A stretch of DNA of 55,879 bases, from positions 1 through 55,879 of the forward strand of contig CAUHQV010000014.1 in the NCBI GenBank assembly GCA_959608625.1. Reading direction: 5' to 3'. Position numbers and translations under genes: made by a program. Shown piece by piece: positions 1 to 8,631 of this stretch. How positions within the stretch are numbered: position 1 is the first letter of the stretch; each line of letters opens with the position of its first letter. This DNA comes from an uncultured Flavobacteriales bacterium. GTDB lineage: Bacteria > Bacteroidota > Bacteroidia > Flavobacteriales > UBA1820. The notes under the pieces are model-generated. The model was not told the DNA's origin. It searched no databases and was given only the letters and a program-made list of their open reading frames with translations.

Positions 1-2
1 TA

Positions 3-1223
3 TCATTCGTATCGTATCGCTTCGATCGGGTCCAGCGAGGCGGCTTTGCGGGCCGGGTACCAACCGAAGAAAATACCGGTGAGCGAGCAGACGGCAAAAG
101 AGAGTATCACCGACCAGGGCTGGATGTAGACGGGCCAGCCGGCGATGAACTTGATGGCCATCGAAGCCCCTACGCCCAGCAGCACCCCGATAATGCCGCC
201 CATGATGCTGATGATCACGGCTTCGATGAGGAACTGGAGCATGATATGGCGCCCCTTGGCACCGATGGACATCCGCAGGCCGATCTCCCGGGTGCGTTCG
301 GTCACCGAAACGTACATGATGTTCATGATCCCGATGCCGCCCACCAGCAGCGAGATCCCCGCGATGCAGGCCAGAAGGATGGTCATCATATTGGACGTGG
401 AACTCATCATGCTGCTCAGTTCGGCCTGGGAACGGATGTTGAAATCGTCGTCCGCCCCGGCTTTTATCTTGTGGTTGGTGCGCAGGATCTCGCTGATCTC
501 GGCCATGGCGTTATCGGTGTCCTCCTCGGTAATGGCCGAAGCATAGATGGATTGCAGGTAGGTGATAGCCAGGATGCGTTTTTGCACGGCGGTATAAGGA
601 GCCAGGATAAGGTCGTCCTGATCCATACCCATTGAGTTATACCCTTTGGCGGTCAGTACGCCGATAATGCGGAAGGGAATCTTGTTGAAGCGGATAACCT
701 TTCCGATGGGATTAGTCCCGGCGGGGAAAAGGTTGTCCACCACGGTTTGCCCGACGATGCACACTTTAGCGGCATTGCGGATGTCGGTTTCGGAGAACAT
801 ATCGCCGTCGCCTACCGAATATTTGCGGATGTCCAGGTATTCGGGGCTGACCCCGTATACCGACGTGCGGGCGTTCTTGGCCCCGTAGATCACCTGTCCG
901 GAGGAGCTGACAGAGGGGGATGTCTTATCTATATAAGAAGTTTGGGTGGCGATGTCGGCATAATCTTTTATTTTCAGCGACTGCATGGCCGACGGGTCGA
1001 GCCGTACCCCGCCCCGCATATCCGCTCCGGGGTGTATCATGATCATATTGGAACCCATTTCGGCGATCTGTTCCCGGATGCTTCGTTTGGAGCCCTGGCC
1101 GATGGCCAGCATGGCGATGACCGACGCCACGCCGATGATAATGCCCAGCATGGTGAGGAATCCCCGGAACTTGTTGCCCGAAAGGGCCCGCAGGGCGATG
1201 CGTATGAGGTTTTTGTAATTCAT
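3..1223 (-). CDS. MacB-type ABC transporter permease (FtsX fold)
   Basis: Inner-membrane permease half of a MacB-like ABC efflux system, 406 aa. A first membrane helix lies at about residues 21-44. A large periplasmic MacB_PCD-type domain fills about 45-275. The FtsX module with three helices follows at about 278-390. The chain ends in the family's typical tail YPARKAASLDPIEAIRYE. The ATPase is a separate gene 12 bp upstream, unlike E. coli MacB where both are fused. The gene sits last in an operon of TolC, MacA-like protein and ATPase. The stop codon is three bases from the window edge, so further operon genes could lie outside. Substrate cannot be read from the sequence; macrolides, lipoproteins or peptides are known for the family. 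Confidence 0.93.
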   Translation of the reverse strand: MNYKNLIRIALRALSGNKFRGFLTMLGIIIGVASVIAMLAIGQGSKRSIREQIAEMGSNMIMIHPGADMRGGVRLDPSAMQSLKIKDYADIATQTSYIDKTSPSVSSSGQVIYGAKNARTSVYGVSPEYLDIRKYSVGDGDMFSETDIRNAAKVCIVGQTVVDNLFPAGTNPIGKVIRFNKIPFRIIGVLTAKGYNSMGMDQDDLILAPYTAVQKRILAITYLQSIYASAITEEDTDNAMAEISEILRTNHKIKAGADDDFNIRSQAELSSMMSSTSNMMTILLACIAGISLLVGGIGIMNIMYVSVTERTREIGLRMSIGAKGRHIMLQFLIEAVIISIMGGIIGVLLGVGASMAIKFIAGWPVYIQPWSVILSFAVCSLTGIFFGWYPARKAASLDPIEAIRYE

Positions 1224-1235
1224 GTCGTAGGACCT

Positions 1236-1979
1236 TTAGTCTTCCTCTTTCGGAAGGGTTTTCAGCGCCTCGGCTGCCGATGCAATCGAGGGATTCGTTC
1301 TGTCTTCGGTGATATGTCCGTCCCGCAGCACGATGTTCCGGCTGGAGAACTGCGAAAGTTCCGGGTTGTGCGTGACGAAGATGATGGTGCGTCCCTGGGC
1401 GTGGAGCCCTTGGAGGATGCGCAGGATCTCGAACGAGGTGCGGGTATCGAGGTTTCCGGTCGCTTCGTCGGCCAGGATGATAACCGGGTCGTTCACCAGC
1501 GCCCGGGCGATAGCTACGCGCTGCTGCTGTCCGCCGGACATCTGGTTCGAGCGATGGTGCAGACGGTCGGCCAGTCCGACGGCCTCGAGGGCTTCGGTCG
1601 CTTTTTTGCGCCGTTGGGATTCTGAAATGTCGGGGTTGTACAACAGGGGCAGTTCGACGTTTTCCAGGGCGGAGGTCTTGGGCAGCAGGTTGTATGACTG
1701 GAAGACGAAACCGATCTTGCGGTTGCGCAGGGTGGCGCGGGCGTTCTTGCTCATCTGCCGCACGGATACCCCGTCCAGGAAGTATTCGCCCAAGGTAGGA
1801 GTGTCCAGGCAGCCCAGGATATTGAGCAGAGTGGATTTTCCGGAACCGCTGGTGCCCATGATGGTGACGAACTCCCCTTCGGATATGTCGAACGATACCC
1901 CGCGCAAGGCATGGACGGTTTCCGAACCGACCTGAAAATCCCGCCGGATATCCTGAAGGCTGATGATGTTCTTTTTCAT
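1236..1979 (-). CDS. MacB/LolD-type ABC transporter ATP-binding protein
   Basis: Cytoplasmic ATPase of the efflux system, 247 aa. Walker A GTSGSGKST is at residues 42-50, the Q-loop near 94, signature MSGGQQQRVAIARA at 147-160, Walker B VIILADE at 166-172 and the H-loop histidine at 204. The insert GNLDTRTSFEIL and overall length match the LolD/MacB/FtsE subfamily (about 220-250 aa). It lies between the MacA-like adaptor (13 bp upstream) and the FtsX-type permease (12 bp downstream), so it should energise that permease. Nothing odd was seen. Confidence 0.95.
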   Translation of the reverse strand: MKKNIISLQDIRRDFQVGSETVHALRGVSFDISEGEFVTIMGTSGSGKSTLLNILGCLDTPTLGEYFLDGVSVRQMSKNARATLRNRKIGFVFQSYNLLPKTSALENVELPLLYNPDISESQRRKKATEALEAVGLADRLHHRSNQMSGGQQQRVAIARALVNDPVIILADEATGNLDTRTSFEILRILQGLHAQGRTIIFVTHNPELSQFSSRNIVLRDGHITEDRTNPSIASAAEALKTLPKEED

Positions 1980-1992
1980 GGCTTGGTGTGGG

Positions 1993-3150
1993 TTATTTCT
2001 TGTTCCGGTTGCCTCCGGGAGGGGTCGGCATGAAGGGGTTGGTCTCTCCCTGGGCCTCCTGAGGGGAGGCTTGGGTGTTTTTCGTCCGAATGGAGACCAC
2101 CACCTCGTCGCCGGTTTTGACCCCGGAGAGTATTTCGGTGGAGATACCGTCGGTCACCCCGGTGGTCACCGCTACTTTTTTCAGGCCGTTCTTTTCTTTA
2201 ACCCACAGGTGTTTTTCTTCAGGGTTGCCCATGGTGGCAGATGCTGCGGCGCCGTCCGGATTGAAACGCAGGGCCCGGGTGGGCACGGCCAGTACGCCGT
2301 GTTTATCCAGCGTGTAGATCGTGACGTTGGCCGTGAGGCCGGGCAAGAGTTTCAGGTCGGGGTTGGGAGCGTCTACGACTACCTCGTAGGACACCACGTT
2401 CGATTCGGTAGTAGGCTGGATGCGCACCTGGGTCACTTCGCCTTCGAACGAGTCGTCCGGGAAAGCGTCCACGGTGAAAACGGCCCGTTGTCCTTGTTTC
2501 ACTTCGCCGATCTCCGCTTCGTCCACGTCGGCTATCACCCGCATTTTACGCAGGTCGTTGGCAATGGTGAAGAGCTCCGGGGTATTGAAGCTCGAAGCCA
2601 CGGTCTGGCCTTCCTCTACCGCGCGAGACATTACGACCCCGTCGATGGGGGAGTAAATGGAAGTATAGCCGAGGTTCTTGCGGGCCTTGACGATATCGGC
2701 CTTCGATTTGTTGTACGAGCTGAGCGACCGCTCGTAATTGTATTTGGCCTGTTCGTAGTCCGTGTCGGAAATGAGCTTCTGCTCCCAAAGGCTCTTCTGG
2801 CGGGCGAAGTTCTTGTCCTGGTATTCGTATTCGGCTTTGGAGGACTCCAGGCTGGCTTCGGCCGAGCGAAGTTCCGCCGCCATAAGCGAGGTGTCTATCT
2901 GGGCCAGGATCTGGCCTTGTTTGACCACCGAATTATAATCCACGTAGATATTGGAGATAATACCGGAAACCTGCGCGCCGACCGATACCTGGTTGATGGG
3001 TTCGATAGTACCGGTGGCTGTCACGGTGGTGGAAAGCGAACTCTCGGAAAGGGTCATAGTGTTGTATTCCCGGGCCGCTTTGCTTTCCGAACAGCCGGCC
3101 AAAACCAGCATCGGGGCGAGAAGAAGGGTGGTTTTAAGAATTGTATTCAT
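1993..3150 (-). CDS. MacA-like periplasmic adaptor (membrane fusion) lipoprotein
   Basis: RND/HlyD-family adaptor of 385 aa that should link the MacB pair to TolC across the periplasm. The N-terminus is a lipoprotein signal with lipobox LAGC (Cys20), so the protein is probably lipid anchored, whereas E. coli MacA uses a membrane helix. Around residues 45-75 is the first half of a biotinyl-lipoyl-like domain (VSVGAQVSGIISNIYVDYNS). A helical hairpin follows at about 95-160, then beta-barrel and membrane-proximal domains. The C-terminal tail after about residue 360 is Gly/Pro/Asn-rich and low complexity. It lies 14 bp from the TolC gene and 13 bp from the ATPase gene in the same operon. Confidence 0.94.
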   Translation of the reverse strand: MNTILKTTLLLAPMLVLAGCSESKAAREYNTMTLSESSLSTTVTATGTIEPINQVSVGAQVSGIISNIYVDYNSVVKQGQILAQIDTSLMAAELRSAEASLESSKAEYEYQDKNFARQKSLWEQKLISDTDYEQAKYNYERSLSSYNKSKADIVKARKNLGYTSIYSPIDGVVMSRAVEEGQTVASSFNTPELFTIANDLRKMRVIADVDEAEIGEVKQGQRAVFTVDAFPDDSFEGEVTQVRIQPTTESNVVSYEVVVDAPNPDLKLLPGLTANVTIYTLDKHGVLAVPTRALRFNPDGAAASATMGNPEEKHLWVKEKNGLKKVAVTTGVTDGISTEILSGVKTGDEVVVSIRTKNTQASPQEAQGETNPFMPTPPGGNRNKK

Positions 3151-3164
3151 TGCCGTATTGGGTA

Positions 3165-4493
3165 TTATAATTCGATCGGTTTGTTCTGGTAGAAATTGAG
3201 CAGCTTGATGGACAGCACTGCTTCGTATTTAGCCTGTACGGCCTCCATCTGGGCCGAGAGGTAATTGCTTTTCTCCTGGAGGAGTTCGACGGTATTCTTC
3301 ATCCCTTTCTCGAACTGCGTGGACACGAGGTCGTAACTGGTCTGGGCCGCCTTGAGTTTTTCTCCCGCGGCTTCATACCGGCTTTGCGCCGATACGGCAT
3401 CCTGCCACAGGGATTCGACGGTGGTCAGCAGGTCCTTTTTGGTACTCTGCAGGGAGATGTCGGCCGAAAGGCTTTGCAGGCGGGCTTTCTCGAGCGCGGT
3501 TTTCGCAGAACGGTTGTTGAAGATGGGGATGGAAATGGACAGGCCTACGTTCTCGCTCAGGCTTCGGTCGAGCTGGCGGGCGAAGGCATCGCTCGAGGTG
3601 GTGTTGTGCCCGGTGCCGATACCGGCGCTGAGCGATACCGAAGGAATGGCCGACGCTTTGGCTATTTTTTCGCCGATCTTGGCCGATTCGACCCCCAGGG
3701 AGGCGCTTTTTACTTCCGGCATCGTTTCAAGAGCGGTGTGATAGACGGCTATCGACGAAGGGATGTCCTGCGCAACCAGGTCGTCCCCGATCTCCGGGAA
3801 ATGGACTTGGAAATCGTATCCGGCCTCGAGTTCCAACAGTTGTTTGAGGTCGAGGATGCTTTTGGACAAGGTGTTCTGGGCGGAGACGAGTTGGTATTTG
3901 TCCGAGGCGTATTGCGACTCGATCTGGGCACAGTCGCTCAGAGCGATGGAGCCGGCCCCGTACAGTTTTTTGGCGCGCTCCACCTGAGAAAGCGAGGTTT
4001 CTACCGTCGTCTGGTTTATTTTTACCGATTCGCGGGCGTAAAGGATCTGCAAATAGGCCTGGGTGACGCGGATCTCTATGCTGTTGCGGGTTTTGTCCAC
4101 GTCGTAAGAGCGGGCGTCGGCGTCGGTTTTTTTCTGCGAGAGGGTGTTGTTGAGTTTGCCTCCGTTGTACAGGGTCATAGCCGAGGACAACTGGTAATTT
4201 CCGGAATAAACATAAGCATTCGAGTTGCTTTCCGTATCCCGGCGGGCATGGGAGAGTCCCTGCGAGATGGAGGCCGAGAGGGAGGGCAGACGGTTGGCGG
4301 AGGCTTGTTTGATGTCCGTCTGGGCGGAGGAGAGATTGACTTCTGCGCTCTGGACGTCCAGGTTTTTCTCCCGGGCGTACCGGATGCACTCCTCGAGGGT
4401 CCACTCTTTGGCCTGCGGCGCCTCGCCTTGGCAGTAGGCGTACAACGACAGAGGGAAAGTAAGGAGAAGCAATAAGGTTCTTTTCGCGTTCAT
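3165..4493 (-). CDS. TolC-family outer membrane efflux protein
   Basis: Outer-membrane channel of the MacAB-like pump, 442 aa. A Sec signal peptide covers about residues 1-22. The mature protein opens with WTLEECIRYAREKNLDVQ, the usual start of OEP domains. Two repeats rich in Ala, Ser and Gln coiled-coil helices follow, with beta segments such as VSLSAGIGTGH in between. The length is normal for the family. It is the first gene of the operon and lies directly behind the promoter at 4514-4546. A second, different TolC protein occurs at 51881-53398 with RND pumps. Confidence 0.95.
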   Translation of the reverse strand: MNAKRTLLLLLTFPLSLYAYCQGEAPQAKEWTLEECIRYAREKNLDVQSAEVNLSSAQTDIKQASANRLPSLSASISQGLSHARRDTESNSNAYVYSGNYQLSSAMTLYNGGKLNNTLSQKKTDADARSYDVDKTRNSIEIRVTQAYLQILYARESVKINQTTVETSLSQVERAKKLYGAGSIALSDCAQIESQYASDKYQLVSAQNTLSKSILDLKQLLELEAGYDFQVHFPEIGDDLVAQDIPSSIAVYHTALETMPEVKSASLGVESAKIGEKIAKASAIPSVSLSAGIGTGHNTTSSDAFARQLDRSLSENVGLSISIPIFNNRSAKTALEKARLQSLSADISLQSTKKDLLTTVESLWQDAVSAQSRYEAAGEKLKAAQTSYDLVSTQFEKGMKNTVELLQEKSNYLSAQMEAVQAKYEAVLSIKLLNFYQNKPIEL

Positions 4494-4513
4494 GTTTTGC
4501 CGGTTTTACGCAG

Positions 4514-4546
4514 CAAACATAGAAAAGGGCATGCCCTCTTCGCAAA
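4514..4546 (-). promoter_or_regulatory. Promoter of the MacAB-TolC operon with internal palindrome
   Basis: On the minus strand a -33 TTTG (4543-4546) and a -7 TATGTTTG (4514-4521) are separated by 21 bp, matching the Bacteroidota consensus. The start codon of the TolC gene is about 20 bp downstream of the -7 box. Inside the spacer lies the perfect 12-bp palindrome AGGGCATGCCCT (4526-4537), placed where a bound repressor or MerR-like activator would act. No regulator gene is adjacent. The promoter call is firm; the operator role is inference. Confidence 0.75.
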
Positions 4547-4614
4547 AAGAATAGACCGGAGAGAGGATTTAAAGGATGAAAAGGCCGTTTTTACCGACCG
4601 GCGGGATCACGAAA

Positions 4615-5751
4615 TCAGAGATAGCAGGCCTTGTACCAGTCCGTATCGTAATAGTACGAATTGTACTGGGCGTACGTGTCGGAAGGGATGTACGAGGAAA
4701 GCCCGCAGCACCGCTCCAACCGCAGGTCGACGAAGTAGTCCGTATGCGCCTGGTACAGGATGGTCTTGTCCAGCGCGGTGCGGAATGTATTGTATTGCTC
4801 CATGCTAGCGACTTGCTTTATAAAGTCGTCCAGGTCGTACATGAAGGGCCTGATATACGGGTCGTAATGCTGCACGTTCCCCAATGGCAGCGAAGCGACG
4901 GCCGCATTGTCTTTTACCACAGCCCGTACGGCCAAGAGCAGCTCGTTCATTCGGGAAGTTTTTACCAAAGCTACCGATGCCGAACGATAGACTCCGTTCT
5001 GTTCGTTGTAATAATCGAAGAATTTGGTGCTAATGCTCCTGCAAACGGTCTCTGCTGGTCTGGAAGATACCAGGTCGGGTGTGATCCGCTCGTACGGCAT
5101 ACCGTCCGCGATGACTTCCGAAGGATAAGTGATGATGTAGGCGGCTTTGGTGCGCAGGGCGTAGACTGTTTCCACCCCGCCCATCATGCAGGCGTCGGTA
5201 ATCAGGAAATCGAACACCCCGGAAGGAATGGCTGCTGCCAGATCGGGGATCTCTATCTGGTATTTTTGGGAATTGAATGTCTGGCTGCCGAAAGTACGCG
5301 TGGGAGGATAGGCTGCCGCCCCCAGGGTCATCGTTTTTACTGCCAGGGGAAATCCCTGCGGGGCCCATCCGTTGGCGTGCGACCAGAGTATCAAGCCGTA
5401 ACTGACGGCGGGGAAATTTTCCAATACGTCCGAAATGACGGAACCGAGGTTCGCGGCGGTAGTGGAATTGACACCCGGGTATTCTTTGATGGTCTGGGAG
5501 CCGTCCTTGGTTACGCGCAGCAGGCGGGGGGTTCCGGATCCGTTATCGAAATAGACGATCAGATTGTTGTGGCTGCGGACCGACTCGAGTCCCCTGACCA
5601 TCGCCTGGAGGTTTTGGTTGGCGTAAGTGCCCAAGTCGTTCGCGGCGGCGATATACACCAGCACGGTGCGGTCGGCAGGGCCGTCGTCCCCGGATTTCGA
5701 ACAGGAGAACAGGGCGGCACAGGCCAATATCAGCAATAAGATTCTTTTCAT
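4615..5751 (-). CDS. Clostripain-family (C11) cysteine peptidase lipoprotein
   Basis: Secreted cysteine peptidase of 378 aa. I chose the ATG at 5751: it is preceded by GGAG and begins a lipoprotein signal (LFSC, Cys17); the longer open frame to 5871 runs through the promoter. The catalytic dyad of family C11 is visible as His125 in LILWSHANGW and Cys188 in ITDACMMGGVETVYAL. The N-terminal LVYIAAANDLGTYANQNL and the YPSEVIADGMPY segment also fit. C11 enzymes cleave after basic residues; specificity here is not known. It is monocistronic, with its own -7 box at 5781-5788 and only a weak terminator-like hairpin downstream. Confidence 0.9.
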   Translation of the reverse strand: MKRILLLILACAALFSCSKSGDDGPADRTVLVYIAAANDLGTYANQNLQAMVRGLESVRSHNNLIVYFDNGSGTPRLLRVTKDGSQTIKEYPGVNSTTAANLGSVISDVLENFPAVSYGLILWSHANGWAPQGFPLAVKTMTLGAAAYPPTRTFGSQTFNSQKYQIEIPDLAAAIPSGVFDFLITDACMMGGVETVYALRTKAAYIITYPSEVIADGMPYERITPDLVSSRPAETVCRSISTKFFDYYNEQNGVYRSASVALVKTSRMNELLLAVRAVVKDNAAVASLPLGNVQHYDPYIRPFMYDLDDFIKQVASMEQYNTFRTALDKTILYQAHTDYFVDLRLERCCGLSSYIPSDTYAQYNSYYYDTDWYKACYL

Positions 5752-5780
5752 TGTCAAGCTCCTACGGAGGGTTATCCGGA

Positions 5781-5788
5781 CAAAGATA
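5781..5788 (-). promoter_or_regulatory. Probable -7 box for the C11 peptidase gene
   Basis: The minus strand reads TATCTTTG, an exact match to TAnnTTTG, about 30 bp before the start codon at 5751. The -33 region is only T-rich (TGTTTTT), not a clean TTTG, so strength is uncertain. Confidence 0.55.
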
Positions 5789-5933
5789 CACATTTGTCCC
5801 GGGAAAAACAGAAAGCCCCGGCGGAAAATGCTATATTTGTAGAATATAAGATATGCCTCGGCCATTTCCAAACATGCTTGAATGGCGTTCGGCTTTTGCT
5901 GTATTTTAATAATTCAGGATGCGCCTTGGCATA

Positions 5934-5980
5934 AAAATCAAGCGAGCTTGATTTTCTGCGCCCGGCTTTCATTATATTTG
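5934..5980 (+). promoter_or_regulatory. Promoter of the hydrolase operon with overlapping inverted repeat
   Basis: A -7 box TATATTTG lies at 5973-5980, about 25 bp before the start codon at 6006. Where the -33 element should be there is no TTTG. Instead there is a perfect inverted repeat with 10-bp arms and a 2-bp centre (AAAATCAAGC, GA, GCTTGATTTT; 5934-5955). The overlap of a symmetric site with the -33 position suggests protein control of this promoter. Confidence 0.6.
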
Positions 5981-6005
5981 TAAAATTACCAACCGACATG
6001 CCTCT

Positions 6006-6959
6006 ATGAAAAAACTGTTCGCTCTTTTTGCCCTGATAGGCTGTGTGACTCTTCAGGCAGCTCCTACGGAAGAGAATGTGACCCTGAAGGTCAGCGATAA
6101 GGTTCAGATACAGGGAACCCTGCTTTTGCCCGAAGGGGTGAAGGGATCAGTCCCTTTGGTGATCATCGTGGCGGGCAGCGGCCCGACCGACCGCAACGGC
6201 AACAATCCCCAAATGGAAAATAACAGCCTGCGGATGACGGCGGACAGCCTGGCGGCAGCCGGTATCGCCTCCCTGCGGTACGACAAGCGGGGGATAGCCG
6301 CCAGCCGGGTCGAAAATTTGAAAGAAGAAGAGTTGATCTTCGACGATTATGTGGACGATCTGAACGGTTGGGTGGACATGTACGCGGGGGACAAGCGCTT
6401 CTCAAAGATTGTCGTTTTCGGACATTCGGAAGGTTCCCTGATCGGCCTGGTCGCTGCGCAAAACAACCCCCGGATCGAAGGGTTCATTTCCGTGGCGGGT
6501 TCCGGCCGCAGTATGGATAAACTGCTCAAAGAGCAGATAGGCCGGCAGTCGGCGCAGGCGCTGGCTTTTGTCAATCCTATCGTCGATTCCCTCAAGGCGG
6601 GTAAAACGGTGGGGAACGTGATGGCGCCGTTCAATGTTTTGTTCCGCCCGTCGGTGCAGCCATTCCTTATTTCCTGTTTCCGGCACGACCCGGCCGTACT
6701 TATTTCCAAAGTGGAATGCCCGGTGCTCATCGTGCAGGGTGACAAGGATATCCAGGTTACGGTGGCCGATGCCGACAGTTTGTCTGCGGCCAATCCTTCC
6801 GCCCGCAAGGCGGTGATCGCCGGGATGAACCATGTACTCAAAACGACCGACACGATGGATATGCAGGCCCAGGTGATAAAGACGTATATGGATCCGACCT
6901 TGCCCCTGAGCCGGGATTTCTCCCGTATCGTCATCGCTTTTGTAAAAGACATCCAATAA
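6006..6959 (+). CDS. Secreted alpha/beta hydrolase
   Basis: Alpha/beta-hydrolase fold enzyme, 317 aa, with a signal peptide at about residues 1-18 and so probably periplasmic. The oxyanion region IIVAGSGPTDRNGNN is at 53-67. The nucleophile elbow is GHSEG with Ser141. The acid is probably Asp248 in VQGDKD, and the base His276 in AGMNHVLK. This set matches the esterase/peptidase-like hydrolases often annotated near dienelactone hydrolase or S9 families in Bacteroidota. The true substrate is unknown. It is first in a run with the SMP-30-like gene 27 bp downstream. Confidence 0.9.
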   Translation: MKKLFALFALIGCVTLQAAPTEENVTLKVSDKVQIQGTLLLPEGVKGSVPLVIIVAGSGPTDRNGNNPQMENNSLRMTADSLAAAGIASLRYDKRGIAASRVENLKEEELIFDDYVDDLNGWVDMYAGDKRFSKIVVFGHSEGSLIGLVAAQNNPRIEGFISVAGSGRSMDKLLKEQIGRQSAQALAFVNPIVDSLKAGKTVGNVMAPFNVLFRPSVQPFLISCFRHDPAVLISKVECPVLIVQGDKDIQVTVADADSLSAANPSARKAVIAGMNHVLKTTDTMDMQAQVIKTYMDPTLPLSRDFSRIVIAFVKDIQ

Positions 6960-6986
6960 TCCGCCGGGCCGGCGGCCCGCAAAATA

Positions 6987-7868
6987 ATGCATAAGAAAAT
7001 GAAGAAAATACTTTTACTGGTATGGGGATCGGCCGCTTTGCCGCTGGCCGCCCAAAGCGAAAGTGAGGATCTGCTCCCGGAGTGGACATTCACCACCGGG
7101 ATAGAAGGGGCTGCGCACGATGAACAAGGCAATATTTACGCCTGCAACTTTGGACAGCAGGGAACGATCGGTATCGTGAAGGATGGGAAAGCCTCCCTTT
7201 TCGCCACACTTCCCGAAGGGTCGGTAGGCAACGGGATCGTCTTCGACCGGGCCGGGAACATGTACATAGCCGATTATACGGGCCACAATATTTTGCGTAT
7301 AAAGAAAGGAGGGGACGTCCCCGAAGTATTCGCGCACAACGCCTCGATGAACCAGCCGAACGACCTGGCTATTTCGCCGGTCACGGGTATTATTTACGCG
7401 GCGGATCCGGACTGGAAAAATTCGAAAGGGCAAGTGTGGATCGTCCGTCCCGATGGGAAAATGGAACTCCTGGAAGGGGATATGGGGACGACCAACGGGA
7501 TCGACGTGAGCCCGGACGGGCGCCGCCTGTATGTGAACGAATCTGCCCAGCGGAACGTGTGGGTATACGACATCAAAGCCGACGGCACAGTGGAAAATAA
7601 ACGCCTGTTCCAACATTTCGACGATTTTGGAATGGACGGGATGCGGTGCGACAGCAACGGGCGCCTGTGGCTTACCCGGCATGAGAAAGGGACTGTCGCT
7701 ATCTTTTCCCCTCAAGGGAAACTCCTGGAGGAAGTGCCGCTGACGGGTAAAAAGTGCTCCAACATCACGCTTATCGAGCTGGAGAAAGATATGGTGGGTT
7801 ATGTGACGATGGCCGACCGGGGATGCTTCGAAGTGATATACGTCAACAAGCACCAGTTGAGTTTTTAG
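6987..7868 (+). CDS. Secreted SMP-30/gluconolactonase-like beta-propeller protein
   Basis: Protein of 293 aa with a signal peptide ending around LAAQ. Repeats of the type NGIVFDRAGNMYIADYTGHNILRI and NDLAISPVTGIIYAADPDW are propeller blades of the SMP-30/gluconolactonase/LRE family, which contains calcium-dependent lactonases. NGIDVSPDGRRLYVNES and MDGMRCDSNGRLW carry the conserved Asn and Asp positions expected to bind the metal. The start could be the ATG at 6987 or the one four codons later at 6999; both give a signal peptide. It probably shares a transcript with the hydrolase upstream and flavin-reductase-like gene downstream. Substrate unknown. Confidence 0.85.
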   Translation: MHKKMKKILLLVWGSAALPLAAQSESEDLLPEWTFTTGIEGAAHDEQGNIYACNFGQQGTIGIVKDGKASLFATLPEGSVGNGIVFDRAGNMYIADYTGHNILRIKKGGDVPEVFAHNASMNQPNDLAISPVTGIIYAADPDWKNSKGQVWIVRPDGKMELLEGDMGTTNGIDVSPDGRRLYVNESAQRNVWVYDIKADGTVENKRLFQHFDDFGMDGMRCDSNGRLWLTRHEKGTVAIFSPQGKLLEEVPLTGKKCSNITLIELEKDMVGYVTMADRGCFEVIYVNKHQLSF

Positions 7869-7922
7869 TCGGCATCGCGCCGGATAATAATAAAATAGAT
7901 TGGACTAAAACGGTTTTGAACT

Positions 7923-8429
7923 ATGAAAAAGATAGACCCGAAAGAAATAGCGGATAATCCCATAAAGCTGATAGGCGAGGACTGGATGCTGGTCACGGCC
8001 GGCACGCCCGGAAGTTTTAACACCATGACCGCCTCCTGGGGCGGGGTGGGGCACCTGTGGAACCGTCCGGTAGTGTTCGTTTTCGTGCGCCACGAGCGCT
8101 ATACGTATGGATTTACGGAGCGGGAAGAGGGTTTTACCCTTTCTTTCTTCGATCCCAAATTCCGCAAGGAACTTTCCCTGCTCGGCACCAAGTCCGGTCG
8201 GGATTCCGATAAGATATCCGAAGCGGGACTGACCCCTATTCCGGCTTCCAACGGGAGCGTAACTTTTTCGCAAGCCCGCTTGATACTGGAATGCAAAAAA
8301 TTGTACGTGTCCGATCTGGAAGAAGCGAAATTCCTGGATCGTTCCATCCTCGGTCGATTTTACGATACGGCCCACGGAGGCCTGCACCGGGTGTACGTTG
8401 CCGAGATCACAGCCGCCTATCAAAGGTAA
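7923..8429 (+). CDS. Flavin reductase-like, FMN-binding split-barrel protein
   Basis: Cytoplasmic protein of 168 aa resembling the flavin reductase-like domain family. Near the N-terminus WMLVTAGTPGSFNTMTASWGG is the usual flavin-contact segment. VVFVFVRHERYTYGFTEREEGFTLSFFD continues the split barrel, and DTAHGGLHRVYVAEI ends it. Family members reduce free flavins or serve unknown reductive steps. It is the last gene of the run beginning at 6006, 54 bp after the SMP-30-like gene, and no clear terminator follows. Confidence 0.85.
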   Translation: MKKIDPKEIADNPIKLIGEDWMLVTAGTPGSFNTMTASWGGVGHLWNRPVVFVFVRHERYTYGFTEREEGFTLSFFDPKFRKELSLLGTKSGRDSDKISEAGLTPIPASNGSVTFSQARLILECKKLYVSDLEEAKFLDRSILGRFYDTAHGGLHRVYVAEITAAYQR

Positions 8430-8535
8430 TCGCCGGATTTCCGGGAAAATCCACGGGTTTTACCGGCGGCTGCCGACAAAGCCCGGTTTTTTAATCGGGG
8501 TTGTAGATGTTCCTAAAGCTATTTTTCTCTTTAAG

Positions 8536-8599
8536 CGATAAAAATTTATCGATAAACGATAAATTTTATTTGTTTTTCAGAAAAACGTTTTTACATTTG
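8536..8599 (+). promoter_or_regulatory. Consensus promoter with an array of four CGATAAA boxes
   Basis: TTTG (8569-8572), a 19-bp spacer and TACATTTG (8592-8599) form a perfect Bacteroidota promoter for the gene starting at 8632. Immediately upstream are CGATAAA at 8536-8542, its inverse TTTATCG at 8545-8551, and CGATAAA again at 8550-8556 and 8557-8563. Four copies in 28 bp, packed against the -33 box, look like binding sites for a DNA-binding protein. The HTH regulator encoded in the same operon is the obvious candidate, by inference. Confidence 0.75.
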
Positions 8600-8631
8600 C
8601 AGGGTCGTTCAGGTAAGAGCGGCGCAACCAA

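Noticed and set aside
747..1625. Long plus-strand open frame of 292 codons
   Set aside because: It is antisense to the MacB permease and ATPase genes, and its translation has no recognisable domain; high GC and codon bias create such shadows.
1963..3192. Plus-strand open frame of 409 codons opposite the MacA-like gene
   Set aside because: Gly/His/Arg/Phe-rich shadow of a clear adaptor gene, with no promoter.
3384..4475. Plus-strand open frame of 363 codons opposite the TolC gene
   Set aside because: Composition is that of an antisense shadow, and the minus-strand gene has signal peptide and family motifs.
5832..5839. Plus-strand TATATTTG as a promoter
   Set aside because: No -33 element at 19-21 bp and no gene before the better box at 5973; likely chance in AT-rich intergenic DNA.
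5752..5871. Extended N-terminus for the C11 peptidase
   Set aside because: The extension runs through the -7 box and adds a non-signal sequence before a clean lipoprotein signal with a ribosome site.
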